Assembly (NCBI GenBank): GCA_934045075.1
Contig: OW203727.1
Coordinates: forward strand, 14,423,501-14,487,500
Reading direction: 5' to 3'
Length of the DNA stretch: 64,000 nt
Origin: Yponomeuta sedellus
Lineage: Eukaryota; Arthropoda; Insecta; Lepidoptera; Yponomeutidae
Positions within the stretch are counted from its first letter, which is position 1. The number at the start of each line of letters is the position of its first letter. The notes below the pieces were generated by a model that had not been told where the DNA came from, made no database searches, and saw only the letters and a list, made by a program, of their open reading frames with translations. Positions 22,206-34,725 of the stretch are shown one piece after another. The position numbers were made by a program, and so were the translations under genes.

Positions 22206-23486
22206 GGAACAAAAAAAAATTTAAGGATCTACGGGTCTAATCGCGATTATTAATATTAACATGGCAATAACTGTTTTATTGTTTGTAGACTGCCAACCAA
22301 TTGAATGCGAACACTTTCACGCGAGGTGCATATTTAATTAAATTTCAATGATATTGCAATGTGATTATTTAGTAGACAAGAAAATAGTGTAAAATTACAC
22401 CTGCTGATCTAATATCACTCTATTGAACAACTTTAATATTGTTTTAGTTGGCTCTACGTCCTACTGGCTAGAAGGAATGCTAACGAGATTGTGTTACACT
22501 CGTACGCTAGGATGCTAACAAGCAAATTTTGCCGTTTAGGATGTCAAGATAAGGATGACGAAGCACCACATCAATGAACGAGACTATAGTCTAATCTTAT
22601 TGGCGTGCTTTTAGCTTCGCCTCCACCATCAAGACAATGAGGCTTCATGCACCAAACGTCCTCTTGTATAAAGTCATTGATAGGTCGCTCGAGCCGTTTC
22701 CTGGACGCGTAACAAGGAAACCAATGTTTTATAGCAAGCAACTGTTGCAGAGATCAGAAGGGCATCCGGTCACTTTTTAATTAAAACGTCAAGTTGGGAA
22801 ATTTCTTCGATAACGTTTCGCTACATATTTAACTTAACTCATGGTTGTATCATCATTGGTGTGGGCGGAGATCTGCTTACATACGTTTCGACAGAATGTA
22901 TTTGCTCTCCGGTTTTATTATTAAGATCTTCGTAAACATTGCTATTTGTCGACGTACCCCTTTCACTGTTATTGGGAGATACTTATTTCTTGTTTGTCGT
23001 CGACAATATGCCCAAAAGGATTATAGCCTTCCCCAGCAGGCCCTAAAGTCAAACATTCACAATGATTTTTCAATAAAATAATAAACGCAGGACACATTAG
23101 TTGTTATTTACCTCTATTTGGCAGTCTGCAAAGCAATATCAGTACAATTCCAAAAATTCCAACCCGCGCAAATTTGATTGGCATTTCTCGCGAAGAAGAT
23201 CGAATTGCGTGAGGCGTCGAAGTTGGTTGTACATCACTCACTGCTTACAGTGAATCGACAGTGAGTCTTTAAAAAAATAAATTTAATAAATAAATAATAA
23301 ATTTCATTTCAATATATAAATTTTGGTAGTGTTCTGTCCAACATCTGAGTAACACCAAAAGGCCTGGAAAGCGCGAACAAAGATGGCTGTTCGTCACATT
23401 TCCTCAATCGATAGGTATGCCTATATCACTTAGAACTATGACGCACCCTTAGCATGTAGATTACTTCTAACGTCCCTCCTTTTTTA
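22206..23486. other. cindr 12-kb intron, no gene seen
   Basis: AT-rich; only short frame noise. No repeat recognised. Confidence 0.45.
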
Positions 23487-24275
<789 letters not shown>

Positions 24276-24419
24276 AAACATTGCCTTGGGTGTGTTGTAC
24301 GTGTTATTGGGATCCATTATTAGTTCACATTACTAAATAAAATAGGAACAAATTGTGATTCATAACAAATAACATTAAAAAGAGTCTTTAATTTCTTTAT
24401 TGTTACTAATTTCTGACTT

Positions 24420-24680
24420 ACTGTCGGATTTCCTGCACCGTTAGCGTTTGGTATTGATTGCTATACATATACGCAGATGTCAAGCAAACATATTGAGGAA
24501 AACCCGCACTTAGTTGACTCTGCACATATTGACTTTTCCTTCCTGTGGACCAGACTGACTAATCTGCTGGGGAAGGCTACAAGATCCACAACAATGTCTC
24601 AGGCGCTGCGAGTCCGAGTGGTCCATTCACCCATATAGTGTGAGTGAAGGACGCTGTATATTATGACATAGATGCAAAAG
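24420..24680 (+). repeat. Interspersed repeat, copy 2
   Basis: Homologous to 10625-10870: GCACATATTGAC, TTCCTGTGGACCAG, GTGGTCCATTCACCCATATA and GTGAGTGAAGGACGCTGTATA. No ORF. Confidence 0.6.
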
Positions 24681-24703
24681 CTATTTATATTGATGCAAAG
24701 TTT

Positions 24704-25076
24704 CTTCTTCTTCTTCAGTCTATATTATGTAGTCCATTGCTGGACATAGCCCTCCCCTAATGAGCGCCATAGCGCCCTCTCTTCAGCTTGCCGCCTCCAG
24801 CATCTGCCTGCAGTTTTTCGCAGATCGTCATTCCACCTGGTCGGAGGGCGTCCTACAATACGTTTGCCGAGTCGCGGTCTCCACTCAAGAACACGTTTAC
24901 TACTCCAACGGTTGTCGGTTCTTCGCGAGGTATGGCCAGCCCACTGCCACTTTAGCTCGCTAATTCTCTGAGCTATGTCGATAACTTTGTTTCTCTGTCC
25001 GATGCATTCGTTACGAATCCTAACCTTCAGAGAAACTCCGATCATAGCTCTCTCCATAGCTCGCTTAGCGACAAGC
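24704..25076 (-). mobile_element. 5'-truncated RTE LINE
   Basis: The minus strand has one open frame of about 110 residues: RAMIGVSLKVRIRNECIGQR, NKVIDIAQRISELKWQWAGH, GRPPTRWNDDLRK, ALWRSLGEGYVQQWTT. This is the C-terminus of an RTE reverse transcriptase of the same family as 13797-14226. A (TTC)n tail starts it, and an imperfect 9-bp duplication (GCAAAGTTT/GCGAAGTTT) flanks it. Confidence 0.85.
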
Positions 25077-25203
25077 GAAGTTTGTTTATTATTAATTGCA
25101 TTTAGTCATTCATTATACATTGACAACACCGGTCGGGTTTAACAAAAATGTAAGTGACTTTGGCCACTTGACAGCTGTTAACAGTAGCTTAACAGCTTGT
25201 TGA

Positions 25204-25420
25204 CGACCTCTGTGGCGTAGCGGTAGCGCATCTACTTACCATGCACGAGGTCCCGGGTTCGAATCCCGGCTGGAAACAAAAAAAAAACCTCCAGGTCTTG
25301 GATGTTTACATGTTTGTGATGTCGTTGTTTCTGGTTCCCACGACACAGGGTATCCTAGTGTAGGGCCAGAAGCAATGTATGTGCCTGAATGTAAATGTTA
25401 TGTTATGTTTAGTGTCGAAA
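25204..25420 (+). repeat. tRNA-derived SINE with tail
   Basis: The head has A box TGGCGTAGCGGTAGCGCA and B box GGTTCGAATCCC, then an A run and a tRNA-unrelated body (GTTTGTGATGTCGTTGTTTC, GGTTCCCACGA). The same body recurs at 45690-45810 and partly at 3345-3400, which fixes the family boundaries. Confidence 0.8.
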
Positions 25421-26085
25421 CCAGGGGTTAGAGTATAGACTTACCGTTCAGCCGATCCGGTGAGATTCCGTAATAAACATATCCATACCTACTTTCGCGT
25501 TTCTAATAATACCTAGTATAGTAAATTTCTTTGACTTTATCAGTATTAGTAGGAAGTTATCGACTTGTGAAATGTGCACGGACTTGATGACGCAACTATT
25601 TCCAAATACTGAGTAGTATCTCAAGTAAGCTATGTCAGACTGTCTAAATATCATGTTTATTCGCCTTTAGACGAGTTAATAAATATCAGGGGACATATAT
25701 ACACAAAGGACGATCAATTAATCAAACCGGTAGTAAATGCACTGGAAATTTCAACGCTTACTTTATTCAACAAAGTTATCTCATATCGCCTTGGCATTTG
25801 AATGCAGAATAATTGTAGCTTGGCGCATAATGTGTTTTTCGTAACAATCCGTCATGCAGTCACTTCTTATTAAAAATTATATTTTGAGCTCTAAAGAAGT
25901 CTTTATTAAGTGGCATGTTGTTTGCAGACAAAACTGGTAGGAAAATCATTCCAAGCCAAGAAAGCATTCAAATCCTTGAAGACTTTGTCCAGGGCGAGTA
26001 ATTCACGTAAATACTTTTGACGGGTGGTGCTTCCACTTGAAATACTCGTGAGGTTATAGAAGATAGGTTATAGAAGGTTATAGAA
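25421..26085. other. cindr intron, no gene seen
   Basis: AT-rich, with a local tandem duplication of GGTTATAGAAG near 26050-26085. Nothing else is supported. Confidence 0.45.
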
Positions 26086-26275
26086 GCTATACTCGCTAAC
26101 GGTGAAGGAAAACATCGTGAGGAAACCTGAGTGTCCGAGGTGTCAAAAACCTGAGGGCTTGAAATTTCCAATCTGCGGTGGGCACGCGTGGTAATTAATC
26201 TAATGCTCTCTCTCTGTCTCTCTCTCTCTCTGAGAGAAGGTCTTTGCCCTGCAGTGAGACGTATACAAGCTAAAT
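26086..26275 (+). repeat. Interspersed repeat with CT-rich tract
   Basis: Starts CTCGCTAACGGTGAAGGAAA, ACATCGTGAGGAAACCTGAG. It matches 28150-28325 for about 170 bp. A TCTC microsatellite (26206-26232) sits inside this copy. Confidence 0.65.
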
Positions 26276-28149
26276 TTAAAAAAAAACTTCTGAGGGGATT
26301 CGAGTCAGTATTTCAAACAAGGATATTTCATCTCGTTCCAGAATTTAGCAAGAAGAGGTTCCAGTGCAGTCGAGAAACTTCTTCGAGTGTAGTGTACTGA
26401 TTTTTAATGGTACAGTAGAGCATATCAACTTTTGCATTCTTATCACTCTCCGTACGGGTGACTTTGCAGCAAAACTGTACAAGGTTAGAGTGCTGTTGAC
26501 TGTATAATACCTAAATACTATACGAAAAAAAGTATAAATATCATGCTGTAGTTGTAGCATAACAAACGCGAATTCGTTTGTCACGCGTTTTACTGCGTTT
26601 TTCTGTCAAAATTAGCCACATACTATTGTTCGCAACCGCAATGCCGCGTTAAAACAGGTGACAAATGAAGTCACGCGTTGTTATGTTTCATCTACAGGTG
26701 TGTCTAGAAAGGCGAAGTTGTATGAGTGTCAAAAGGCTGACAAAATAAGGTGTTCAGATATACAAGTAGAGAACACCTTTGGTCATGATCACCTTACTTG
26801 CCCAACCAGTCATTACTAGAAACGACTCATCACTGTTTTGCATGCAAGCTGATTGAGCACAGGCCATAATACACATCCTAAACGCAAACAATGAACAGTG
26901 AGTGTCCAGGACAAGCTGTGTACATTCACATTTCCTGCGAACTAAACACTTGTCATCTGCTTAAATGTTTACCGACGAATTAAGGTTTCTGGTGACATTT
27001 TACTGAGCGTGCAAATGTTTATGTTACATTTGACCAATATTCGACAAATACAGGCACATTACAAACACTGAGGGCTTTTTTAATTTATCCTGATCTTCGG
27101 ACACTAGCAATCTGATAAAAATACAGAAATGCATAAAAAAACAACTGACAGCTGTTAACCGTAGACATATGATTCGTTGAACCTTTTTAGTGGGTTTCCA
27201 ATTGGGTGCCATAAAAAAAGAATTGAGTTGAATTGTAGTTGCAACGAAAGTTATATCTACCACGTTTATCGGTCAGCAAGCTACATTACACGGTAGCAAA
27301 TGTCGAAATAATTAGGTGGATATTTCCCGAGAAAGCATAAATTATAAGGCGCACTGTTTCTGTGCTTCCTTCAAAAATTCTACCGGATGGATTTGTGACG
27401 AACCGAACATGAATCGAAATATTTAATGTGATGCAATGTGTTCTTAATATTATGCTTTCACCTACCTAGAATTGCCAATATTGCTGTGTTTGCGCGGATG
27501 CTTATAAAAATACTTTTATATAATTTTGTCACAACTGTCCAGTCACTCTCACAGAATCAAACCGTGTGCTATCCTATCGATGTCGTTTATCGGACGCGCT
27601 GATTAGATATCATGCAGGCATAGGGTAATCATTAAATACTATAATCGAACTATATAATGATTGGTTAAAAGTTATCCAATATATTTTGTATATTATTTTT
27701 CCAATACTACGGTTTTCTTCAGAACTGATACGTCTCATCATTACGATATGTGTTGCACTAAAACTGCTCCAAAGTATTTCACTGACATGTATGGTATTGT
27801 CAACGACGTTATACCAAATAAAAAGAGACATCAAAACCAGTTCTGTTCAACAACACATTTTAACGACACGACAGACAAATAACTGCAAGTGAAAGAACTT
27901 TGTCATTTATATTTTATGAGAGGATAGTTGGAAACAGCGCATATACTCGTAGAGGAAAACCAGTTGTACTAAGTTACAAAATCCACAATATATGTGTCAG
28001 TGAACTAGAATAGAAATACGCATCCAACGGCGACGCCGTATAATTGTAAAGAAACCAGTTTCTTGAGTCCAGTCTCCAACTCATACTGTTATGAATATGG
28101 CCGTAGTTACGGTACTCTATTGCCGTAGACCCAATTTATAATAACCGAG
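26276..28149. other. cindr 12-kb intron, no gene seen
   Basis: AT-rich DNA without recognised repeats; the scattered 60-80 residue frames have no domain or splice support. Confidence 0.5.
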
Positions 28150-28325
28150 CGTATATTACATAGCTCGCTAACTGTAAAGGAAAACATCGTGAGGAAACCT
28201 GAGTGTCTGAGGTTTTTACATACCTCAGGGCTTGATATTGTCAATCCGCGATGGGCCCATATTCTGTCTCTGACGAAGCCCTGTGCTATACAGCGGGACG
28301 TACATAAGCTACATTATTTTTATTG
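28150..28325 (+). repeat. Interspersed repeat (sister of 26086-26275)
   Basis: Shares AGCTCGCTAAC, GGAAAACATCGTGAGGAAAC and CAGGGCTTGA with the other copy. It lacks the CT tract. Confidence 0.65.
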
Positions 28326-28761
28326 ATATTATTTAATTACATAGGTGCTATATGGTAACCTCTGAATTTTCATATGTTCTCTTAGATATTGTTAACCATA
28401 ATATGGTTTTAGCCTATTGAAGTTTCAACATAGTTTAGCTATATTAAAAGAATATAAGGAAACGGAACTGGAATATTATTATTATGAATATTAATAACCC
28501 AAAAGTAGGTATTTCCATACCAATGAGTGCTCTACATTCGGATCAGCTTATTGAATATGTTACGCGATCGATAAGTTGAATCATTTTGCAAGCATAAAAG
28601 TACTTCTCGGCTTACTTTCCGTAATTAAAAGTAAAAAAACTCCTTGTGGTGCCTAATGGTATGATACAGTAGAAATACACACTACACTACATATTCCTAC
28701 CAAAGGACTATTTTAGTCTTTTCATATAATTGTACTTTAAAGTTATTTAGTAGGGAAAAAC

Positions 28762-28940
28762 TGTTCTACTTTAAAAACCTATTAGAGGCTAAAAATTCCC
28801 GGGATTCGAACCCGCGACCTCTGGCTATCCGTGCCAGCGCTCTTTCCAACTGAGCTAATGGGTAACTCACCGGCATCAGTGAAATTTCGAACCTCTTTAC
28901 ACTATTCTCTGTATTACGTACGCACGGGTTAGTACATTAA
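28762..28940 (-). repeat. tRNA-derived SINE (family of 1388-1598)
   Basis: Near-identical to 9108-9255 over the tRNA-like body (minus-strand B box GGTTCGAATCC) and the trailing section CTCACCGGCATCAGTGAAAT and GGGTTAGTACATTAAAAATA. Confidence 0.8.
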
Positions 28941-29837
28941 AAATAAAAATAGTATAACTGTTCTACTGTTTTAGGAACAGTAACAATTTGTTTTCTATTC
29001 TTAGAGCTGCCTGATGTTTTTATATGAATATTTTAAAGTACAGAATGCGTTTCTTAGCCGGTATTTTTTGGTTTTCTTTTACTTTTTTGCAATTAGTTAA
29101 ATCAAAATTATGTTTAATACTTGTATGATTGTGCAGAAGATAAAAATAAACTATTGATTTTTTAAATATATAGCACAATGTTTCTCCTATGGTACAGAAG
29201 TACCAAATGTTTCTTTTCATACTAAAATGTGTCTTGAAAATATATGTGTTTTCTCAGGTACAATATTTGGTACATCGACAGAAATAATACAGTCAGTGGA
29301 AACCATACAGCTTTAAAGTTGGACATAAGTCGGGCAAAGTAAATGTAAAAGCAGCCTTAACAAAATAAATACATAAGTCTTATTTATAAAAACACTCGAT
29401 AAACGCTAATGAAAATATTCTGCGTTGGAGAGATAAGTAAACACAGATTAAATAAACTGTATCTACAGTTCTGCCAAACTCGGTAAAGAATAGAGGTAAA
29501 CAAACCAATTTAGGGTTATCACAACTCATGTTTTACAAATCTTCTGTTGTTTACATGATTATAGCCTTTTACTTGCTAACTATTTATTAACAATTCCTAT
29601 TGCAGCATATTTAACTAGAATCACTCAAATAACATGCATATTACCTTGTTATTTCGAAAAACTATAAAAAATTCGACATTAATTTTACGCGACAGCCCTA
29701 CAGAAAAAGAAACATGGATGAATTTCAGGTGTGACAAACATTTTGGGAAATTTAATTTATGCCAACAAGTGAAGTTTAGTCGTTTGTCAATACGTGTATA
29801 TGGCATAAGTATATAACTATGTTTGACTAAATGGCAC
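28941..29837. other. cindr intron, no gene seen
   Basis: AT-rich DNA. I found no upstream portion of the transposase relic that follows. Confidence 0.4.
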
Positions 29838-30165
29838 AAGACAAAAATATAGATTGCCCCCACATTATTGTGAATTAAATCCGATAGAAATCATATGGGG
29901 GCAAGTAAAAGGCCATGTTGCTGCCAAAAATAAAACTTTTTAAATGGCTGAACTAAATAAAGGTCCTGTTAGATGAGGCAATAAGTAAAATGGCAGCAAC
30001 GTTGCCATGCAGCAGCATGGCAACGTTGTGTTGAACATGTAATTAAAGAAGAGAAGAAAACGCCGAATTTGATGGTGTAATGGATAATGTCATTGATGAA
30101 TTTATAATTCAAGTCTCCGGAGACACAAATTCATCCTCCTCATTGGCCAGTGACAGTGTTGATTA
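29838..30165 (+). pseudogene. Tc1-like DDE transposase C-terminal relic
   Basis: A frame reads YRLPPHYCELNPIEIIWGQV then KGHVAAKNKTF before a TAA. LPPYxxELNPIE is the hallmark around the last catalytic acidic residue of Tc1/mariner-related DDE_3 transposases. The rest of the tail survives in other frames (MAEL, CNHVIKEE-like, FDGVMDNVIDEFII, then a Ser-rich end). Only the last quarter of the protein remains, with several frameshifts, so it is dead. A 14-bp perfect hairpin at 29997-30028 (CAACGTTGCCATGC) interrupts it. Confidence 0.8.
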
Positions 30166-30944
30166 GTGTGAACATATGAATAAAAATATACAAAGAACTT
30201 TCTTTTATTGCAATATTTGCAGTAGGTCCCAATCTACTCATTTTCATAGTAGCATCTATATGTACTTATTAATATTATAAAGTTGAAGAGTTTGTATGTT
30301 TTTTGCTTAAACGCGCTTAATTCTATCAGGAAAATCATCCGGCAAGGCTCGCGTAGATGTTTGTTAAATTTGTGTTTCATATTTCATATTTCAGTGTTGT
30401 CATATGTCATATTCAAATCGGTTAAGCCTTTCACTATAAAATCATAAACATATAAACATAAATAAGCATTTTACATTAGAAGGAGGAACGATTATTATTT
30501 GTATGAAAACGACATCTAGAAAAGGTTGTTAACATCTACCTTTTAGGTGTAAACAAGTCGTTGCCTAGCAACGGTTTGTTTATCGCCATTTGTTATCGAA
30601 TTTGGCTCAGGTATAGGGAGTATTTTAGAGAAATCGTGTTTTATAAATAAGAACGTTAACATAATGTAATAAACGAGGTCATAACATTTAATTATTAATA
30701 AATTAATCTAATTGCATAAGTTATTAAAATTGCATCTTAATTGAGCTTATCTATACCACGTTTGGTTTTTTTATACACAGACGATCTACAAACAAGTTAT
30801 GTAGATTACAGCATATTTTAGTAGACTGTATTAGTCGGCAAATTACGTCTAACATTACTTAATTATTACATACATTTTCCATTACCTTGAATTTCGTTGA
30901 ATGTTAAACCTACCTAACGCCTACCTCTTAGTTTATGTTTTTTA
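30166..30944. other. cindr intron, no gene seen
   Basis: Contains the short dispersed-repeat opening at 30275-30330 (TTAATATTATAAAGTTGAAG). Nothing else is recognised. Confidence 0.4.
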
Positions 30945-31361
30945 GGGTTTCGTACGCAAAGTGTAAGGGACTCTATTACTAAGACTCCACTGTATGTCCG
31001 TTTGTCTGTCACCGTGCAGTGTCTCATGAACCGTGATAGACCGTTGAAATTATCACAGATGACGTATTTACGTTTCCGCTATGCTAAAAACATAATAAAA
31101 TAAATACGGAAGTGGGGGTGGGGCAAAAAACGACATAAAAATCATGTTTGTTGTATGATAATACATATATTATATTACATTGTTTTTTTTATGTGTGCTG
31201 CAAATATAATAGATAATATATAACTAACCCAAATTTACCACACCTAACCGGTAAAATTGCATTGTAACTTATTGTATTATAATAATACTCGTACTGTATA
31301 CACATGTAATTTACGGCAATAAATATGCGCGAGTCCGACTAGCACTTTGCCGGTTTTTTAT
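30945..31361 (+). repeat. Dispersed repeat, unexpanded copy
   Basis: Reads TTTAGGGTTTCGTACGC, ACTCTATTACTAAGACTCC, TGTCCGTTTGTCTGTCACC, CATGAACCGTGATAGACCGT and ends CGAGTCCGACTAGCACTTTG CCGGTTTTT. It has only one or two GTCT-like units where the copy at 23487-24275 has 172. Confidence 0.75.
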
Positions 31362-31568
31362 AAAATGCAAAAACGGAAAACCAGAAAAAAAAATAATGAA
31401 TCATTTCATTTCCCATGCGATCTAGAAATTTCAGTAAGTATTAAAAAAGAAAATGAAGCACTTTTGTAGAATTCTAAGCATATATCACGAGATTTAGTAG
31501 AGAATGTATAGAATTTCTAGTGACATTTTTTTTTACTTTATAAATTATGATTGGCTAGTTTGAACATA

Positions 31569-31602
31569 GTTCTTAAGAGGCTCAATTGAGCCTCTTAAGA
31601 AC
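31569..31602. repeat. 34-bp perfect palindrome
   Basis: GTTCTTAAGAGGCTCAA is followed directly by its exact complement, with no loop. Confidence 0.95.
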
Positions 31603-32015
31603 AAGAGCGCCAATGTAAGTTCAACTCAATTATTTTTCTGGCACCCCTAGGATTCAGCCAAAGTCAAATTTGTGGTGATGGCATGTTTTTTTCCAAGTAT
31701 ATGCGTCAATTTCCGATAGCAAAAAAAAATTTACTTATTTTATGACCTAAAAGTGTCTGGCTACCTAAAGCACAGGCTACCCTAGTTTGGAAGCCAGAAT
31801 GCACTCATGTAACTAAACTATGCAAATCAATTATTTTCATTTCATTTCAATTCAATGCAGTTTTTTAGAGATCCTTTTGATAAAAAGTGGCGTACATAAT
31901 AAAAATTGCGATTTTTAACACCCACACTGCTAACTATGGCCAAAAACATATTGCACAATTTATTTAATGACAATCGATCCTGTTTTTAACAATGATCAAA
32001 AACTTTTACGAGACC

Positions 32016-32709
32016 AATCCGCTATTTGACTCTCTTTTTAAGTAAGTCTTAAACGGTAAATAACTCTTCCATTAGACCAAAAAATATTTTAGAAATATAT
32101 TTTAAAACTTTATTTTCCTAAACAGCCAAAAACGCGGTCAGCCATTTTTGTCTATGGTTTGAAGTCCAAAAAATTGTAAACAAAGTTTCACATTAAATTT
32201 TCTGTAAGTAATCTCTGAGCATAGTGAAATAACAACAACGCAACCATGATTTCATCGAATTTACATCCAAAATATAGCAATTATCATTATTGTATTGTTC
32301 GAGAATGAGAAAACACGTCAATAAAGACCCCCGGGAAGTTGTGGATTCGTGTACCCAGTGAAATTAACATTAAACTTGGCTCAAACTCGCCAAAAGAGGC
32401 CTCGACTCTTTATCAATTGAAACTCGGGTGTATTTATGTGAAGATCACTTTGATGTAAGTCCTATAATCAATGTCCACTGGCTCTGACTGAAAGATGTTT
32501 GTTTACATACTTTAGATGCTTTCAGGATGCCGGATAGCGTTTTCGCCGTTACGAATTAAACGAGATTTTTTTTTTTTACTTTGCAAATTTTGCAGCCATC
32601 CTGCATACTTACTTAGCAAAATCAATATATTTCGGTTTCTTACGTTAAATACTATAGGAAATATTCATTTATTGCGTCAAATTTAATACGTGTCAAATAG
32701 CGGATTGTC
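32016..32709. mobile_element. TIR element with THAP exon remnant
   Basis: CAATCCGCTATTTGAC opens it and GTCAAATAGCGGATTG closes it. Near 32335-32460 the plus strand encodes WIRVPSEINIKLGSNSPKEA and, one frame over, RGLDSLSIETRVYLCEDHFD just before a gtaagt donor. The CEDHF block is the second half of a THAP zinc finger, as in P-element transposases. The catalytic part is absent. A truncated inverted copy lies at 44455-44733. Confidence 0.75.
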
Positions 32710-33219
32710 GAAAATGGCTCTTTTCTTGCTTACATCTTATAAAAAATCTGTGAATGGGGTTCAAAATTTATGAAAAATTATGGATAGTTTCCCAAGACAA
32801 TCTTCATATAGCAACAGATAAAGTACTTCGCCTTACTGCCCCAGTGAAAGTTTCCGGACTATACAGATTTTTCGCTAAAACGACAGTATTGGCGACCTTT
32901 CTAGTCCCAGGCCAATAATCATCGACGAGTCAATCGATAGATTTAATTTTTCGGTCGTGGGTCCTTAAAACCACGACTCGATTTATATGATTGAGAGATT
33001 TGTAATGCACTTTTTGAACCAATCACTTGCGAAAAAGTTCTGTAAAAAAATATGATTTTATTATTGCTAGCGCTTTCACAGGCATTAGATTAGTACCATA
33101 TACATAGAGTCCTCAATTCTAATTACTCTATTTTGTTCTTATTTCCAAATGTCCTCGGCAACAGTACATCACAGAAAAACGCTTAGTTTTATGATCGAAT
33201 TTGGAGCTCACTTGGGAAT
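32710..33219. other. cindr intron, no gene seen
   Basis: AT-rich; no element recognised. Confidence 0.4.
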
Positions 33220-33500
33220 GTCCAGGCCTTGTTTGGTCCACGCTATGGCTAAATGGACCTTAATAAGAAAATGAACCTTACTTTAAATTGGCCTGGTCGA
33301 GTATGGTCCTTATACTTGAGGTTAATATGGTTGAGTATAATTTTTACCTTGGTTTGGCCTGGGCTTGGCCTTGGCCGGATTGTGTATGGTCCTTACTATA
33401 GTTTGGCCTGGGCGAGTATGACCTTCACCTGGACTTGGCCTGATCGAATGCAGTCTAACATTAAATTACCCCGGTGAGTATGGTCCTCACCTTAGGTTGG
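33220..33500. repeat. Degenerate minisatellite
   Basis: A unit of about 55-65 bp recurs, built on TTGGCCTGGGCGAGTATGG and TCCTTACCT. At least five imperfect copies are visible. The 74-residue frame across it is a by-product of the repeat. Confidence 0.7.
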
Positions 33501-33663
33501 AGGATCCCAAAGTTGTTATAAGTTTCTGTGACTTTTCGATTCGAAGGCATCTGATTGCGATGATGAAGAATAAACGGGAAAGGTTAAACGCTTAAAGCTT
33601 ACTTATGAGATAATATTTAGAAGGAAGGGTTTAAAAAGACAAATTATAGAACTAAACCAAGCT

Positions 33664-33795
33664 TCTTTGAATAAAACCATTTTGATATTTGATATATTTG
33701 ATATTAGCCTGTCGAGCACAGTGACGAAGAAGTCGGGCACAGCGGCCGCGGAGAACTTAAGCTGAGTTACTTTGAATAAAAACATTTTGATTTAT
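33664..33795 (-). pseudogene. Relic of the cindr SH3-A exon
   Basis: GTCGAGCAC, GTGACGAAG and GTCGGG, then GCGGCCGCGGAG, occur here in the same order and orientation as in the 3' half of exon A (34184-34236), with a short gap between them. The minus-strand frame gives VPDFFVTVLD where the exon gives FPDNFVTVLD. The first half of the SH3 is missing, so it cannot be an alternative SH3 exon. The direct repeat CTTTGAATAAAA(A/C)CATTTTGAT lies on both sides. Confidence 0.75.
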
Positions 33796-33897
33796 CATTT
33801 AGGTTAGCTGGTAGATAATGCTAAGCAGCATTAAGCATGCCTATGTGCAAAATTTTTACGACCTAAAGAATTTTAATAATAATAATAGTATCATGGA

Positions 33898-33985
33898 TTG
33901 AAGAGCGGCAAAGCGAAGCGGTATAACGGGTATAACGCCGGGTTCTCAATCGGGAGGTCGTTGCTTCCCAGCGTGTACCAAACAG
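33898..33985 (+). repeat. tRNA-derived SINE head
   Basis: Reads AGAGCGGCAAAGCGAAGCGG, CGCCGGGTTCTCAATCGGG and AGGTCGTTGCTTCCCAGCG. It looks like a tRNA-like head that feeds into the family A copy at 34020. Confidence 0.45.
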
Positions 33986-34019
33986 AAGACACGCTAAGCC
34001 GTTGGTGCCGGCTGTCATG

Positions 34020-34145
34020 CAATGGCAGTCGTTAAGCCATGTCAGAAGTCTTTTGGGCGGCTTGATAACTTCTGACAGTAAGGCCCGCCACTGTCTTGTA
34101 ATCCTCCACCAAACCGGACTTGGCCCCCTTGGTGGAGTATGGCCT
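34020..34145 (-). repeat. Interspersed repeat family A (minus)
   Basis: Contains GCTTGATAACTTCTGACAGT, AAGGCCCGCCACTGTCTTG and CACCAAACCGGACTTGGCC. It begins 25 bp past the SH3-A exon's 3' splice border in the intron. Confidence 0.75.
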
Positions 34146-34169
34146 TATTACTATTATTTTTTTGTTTAC

Positions 34170-34350
34170 CTCGTTGTGGCATGGTCGAGCACGGTGACGA
34201 AGTTGTCGGGGAACATGCCGCGGCGGCCGCGGAGCTCCCCGCGCCACCAGCCGCCCGCCAGCCGCTCCACATCCTTCACCACGTCGCCGGCCCGCAGCGA
34301 CAGTTCGTCCTGCTCGGAGGCATCGTACGAGTAGTTCACCACGCACGACA
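34170..34350 (-). CDS. cindr: cindr exon: SH3-A domain
   Basis: The exon begins after an acceptor ending ccccag with two bases of a split codon, and ends in phase 2 before the donor gtaaac. It encodes a whole SH3 domain: VVNYSYD in place of ALYDY, the acidic RT loop EQDELSL, GGWWRGEL, GRRGMFPDNFV and the closing VTVL. The signature Trp pair and the PDNFV strand are intact, so it should fold and bind proline motifs; the family's first SH3 prefers PxxxPR ligands. The reading frame has no in-frame Met before the domain, so the start codon must be on an upstream exon that I could not find. The exon is far more GC-rich than its flanks. A degenerate copy of its 3' half lies at 33664-33795. Confidence 0.9.
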
Positions 34351-34725
34351 CTGGGGACAAGTGGAGACATTTTTGAAACAGCCTGGTAAAAAAAGGCAGG
34401 ATGTTGCCAACTTACTAAATAATCTATTGACAGTGTGACAAAAAAAAGTATCAATTATATGTTACATTTATATTATGTATCAGTTTTAAAAGCATTTAAG
34501 CATTTTAACTAAAAAAATGCATTTCTGCAATGAAACAGGATAATTTTGTTTGTGTATAGACCAGAGATGTATATACACAAAATTGCTCAAGAACGTTTAG
34601 GCAGCTTATTTTAAAAATAAATTTTTGAAATATTATAAAACGTTTAAAAATTATCTGAGTATTAAACACCAACGAAAAATCTGAGTTGATTTTCAGGAAC
34701 CTGTCAAATAGCCTATTCTATTACT

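Noticed and set aside
33253..33477. 74-residue WPGRVW-repeat protein
   Set aside because: Translation of the minisatellite.
34002..34454. Several frames around the SH3-A exon on both strands
   Set aside because: Shadows of the GC-rich exon and of the adjacent family A repeat; only the SH3-A frame has splice borders and a domain.
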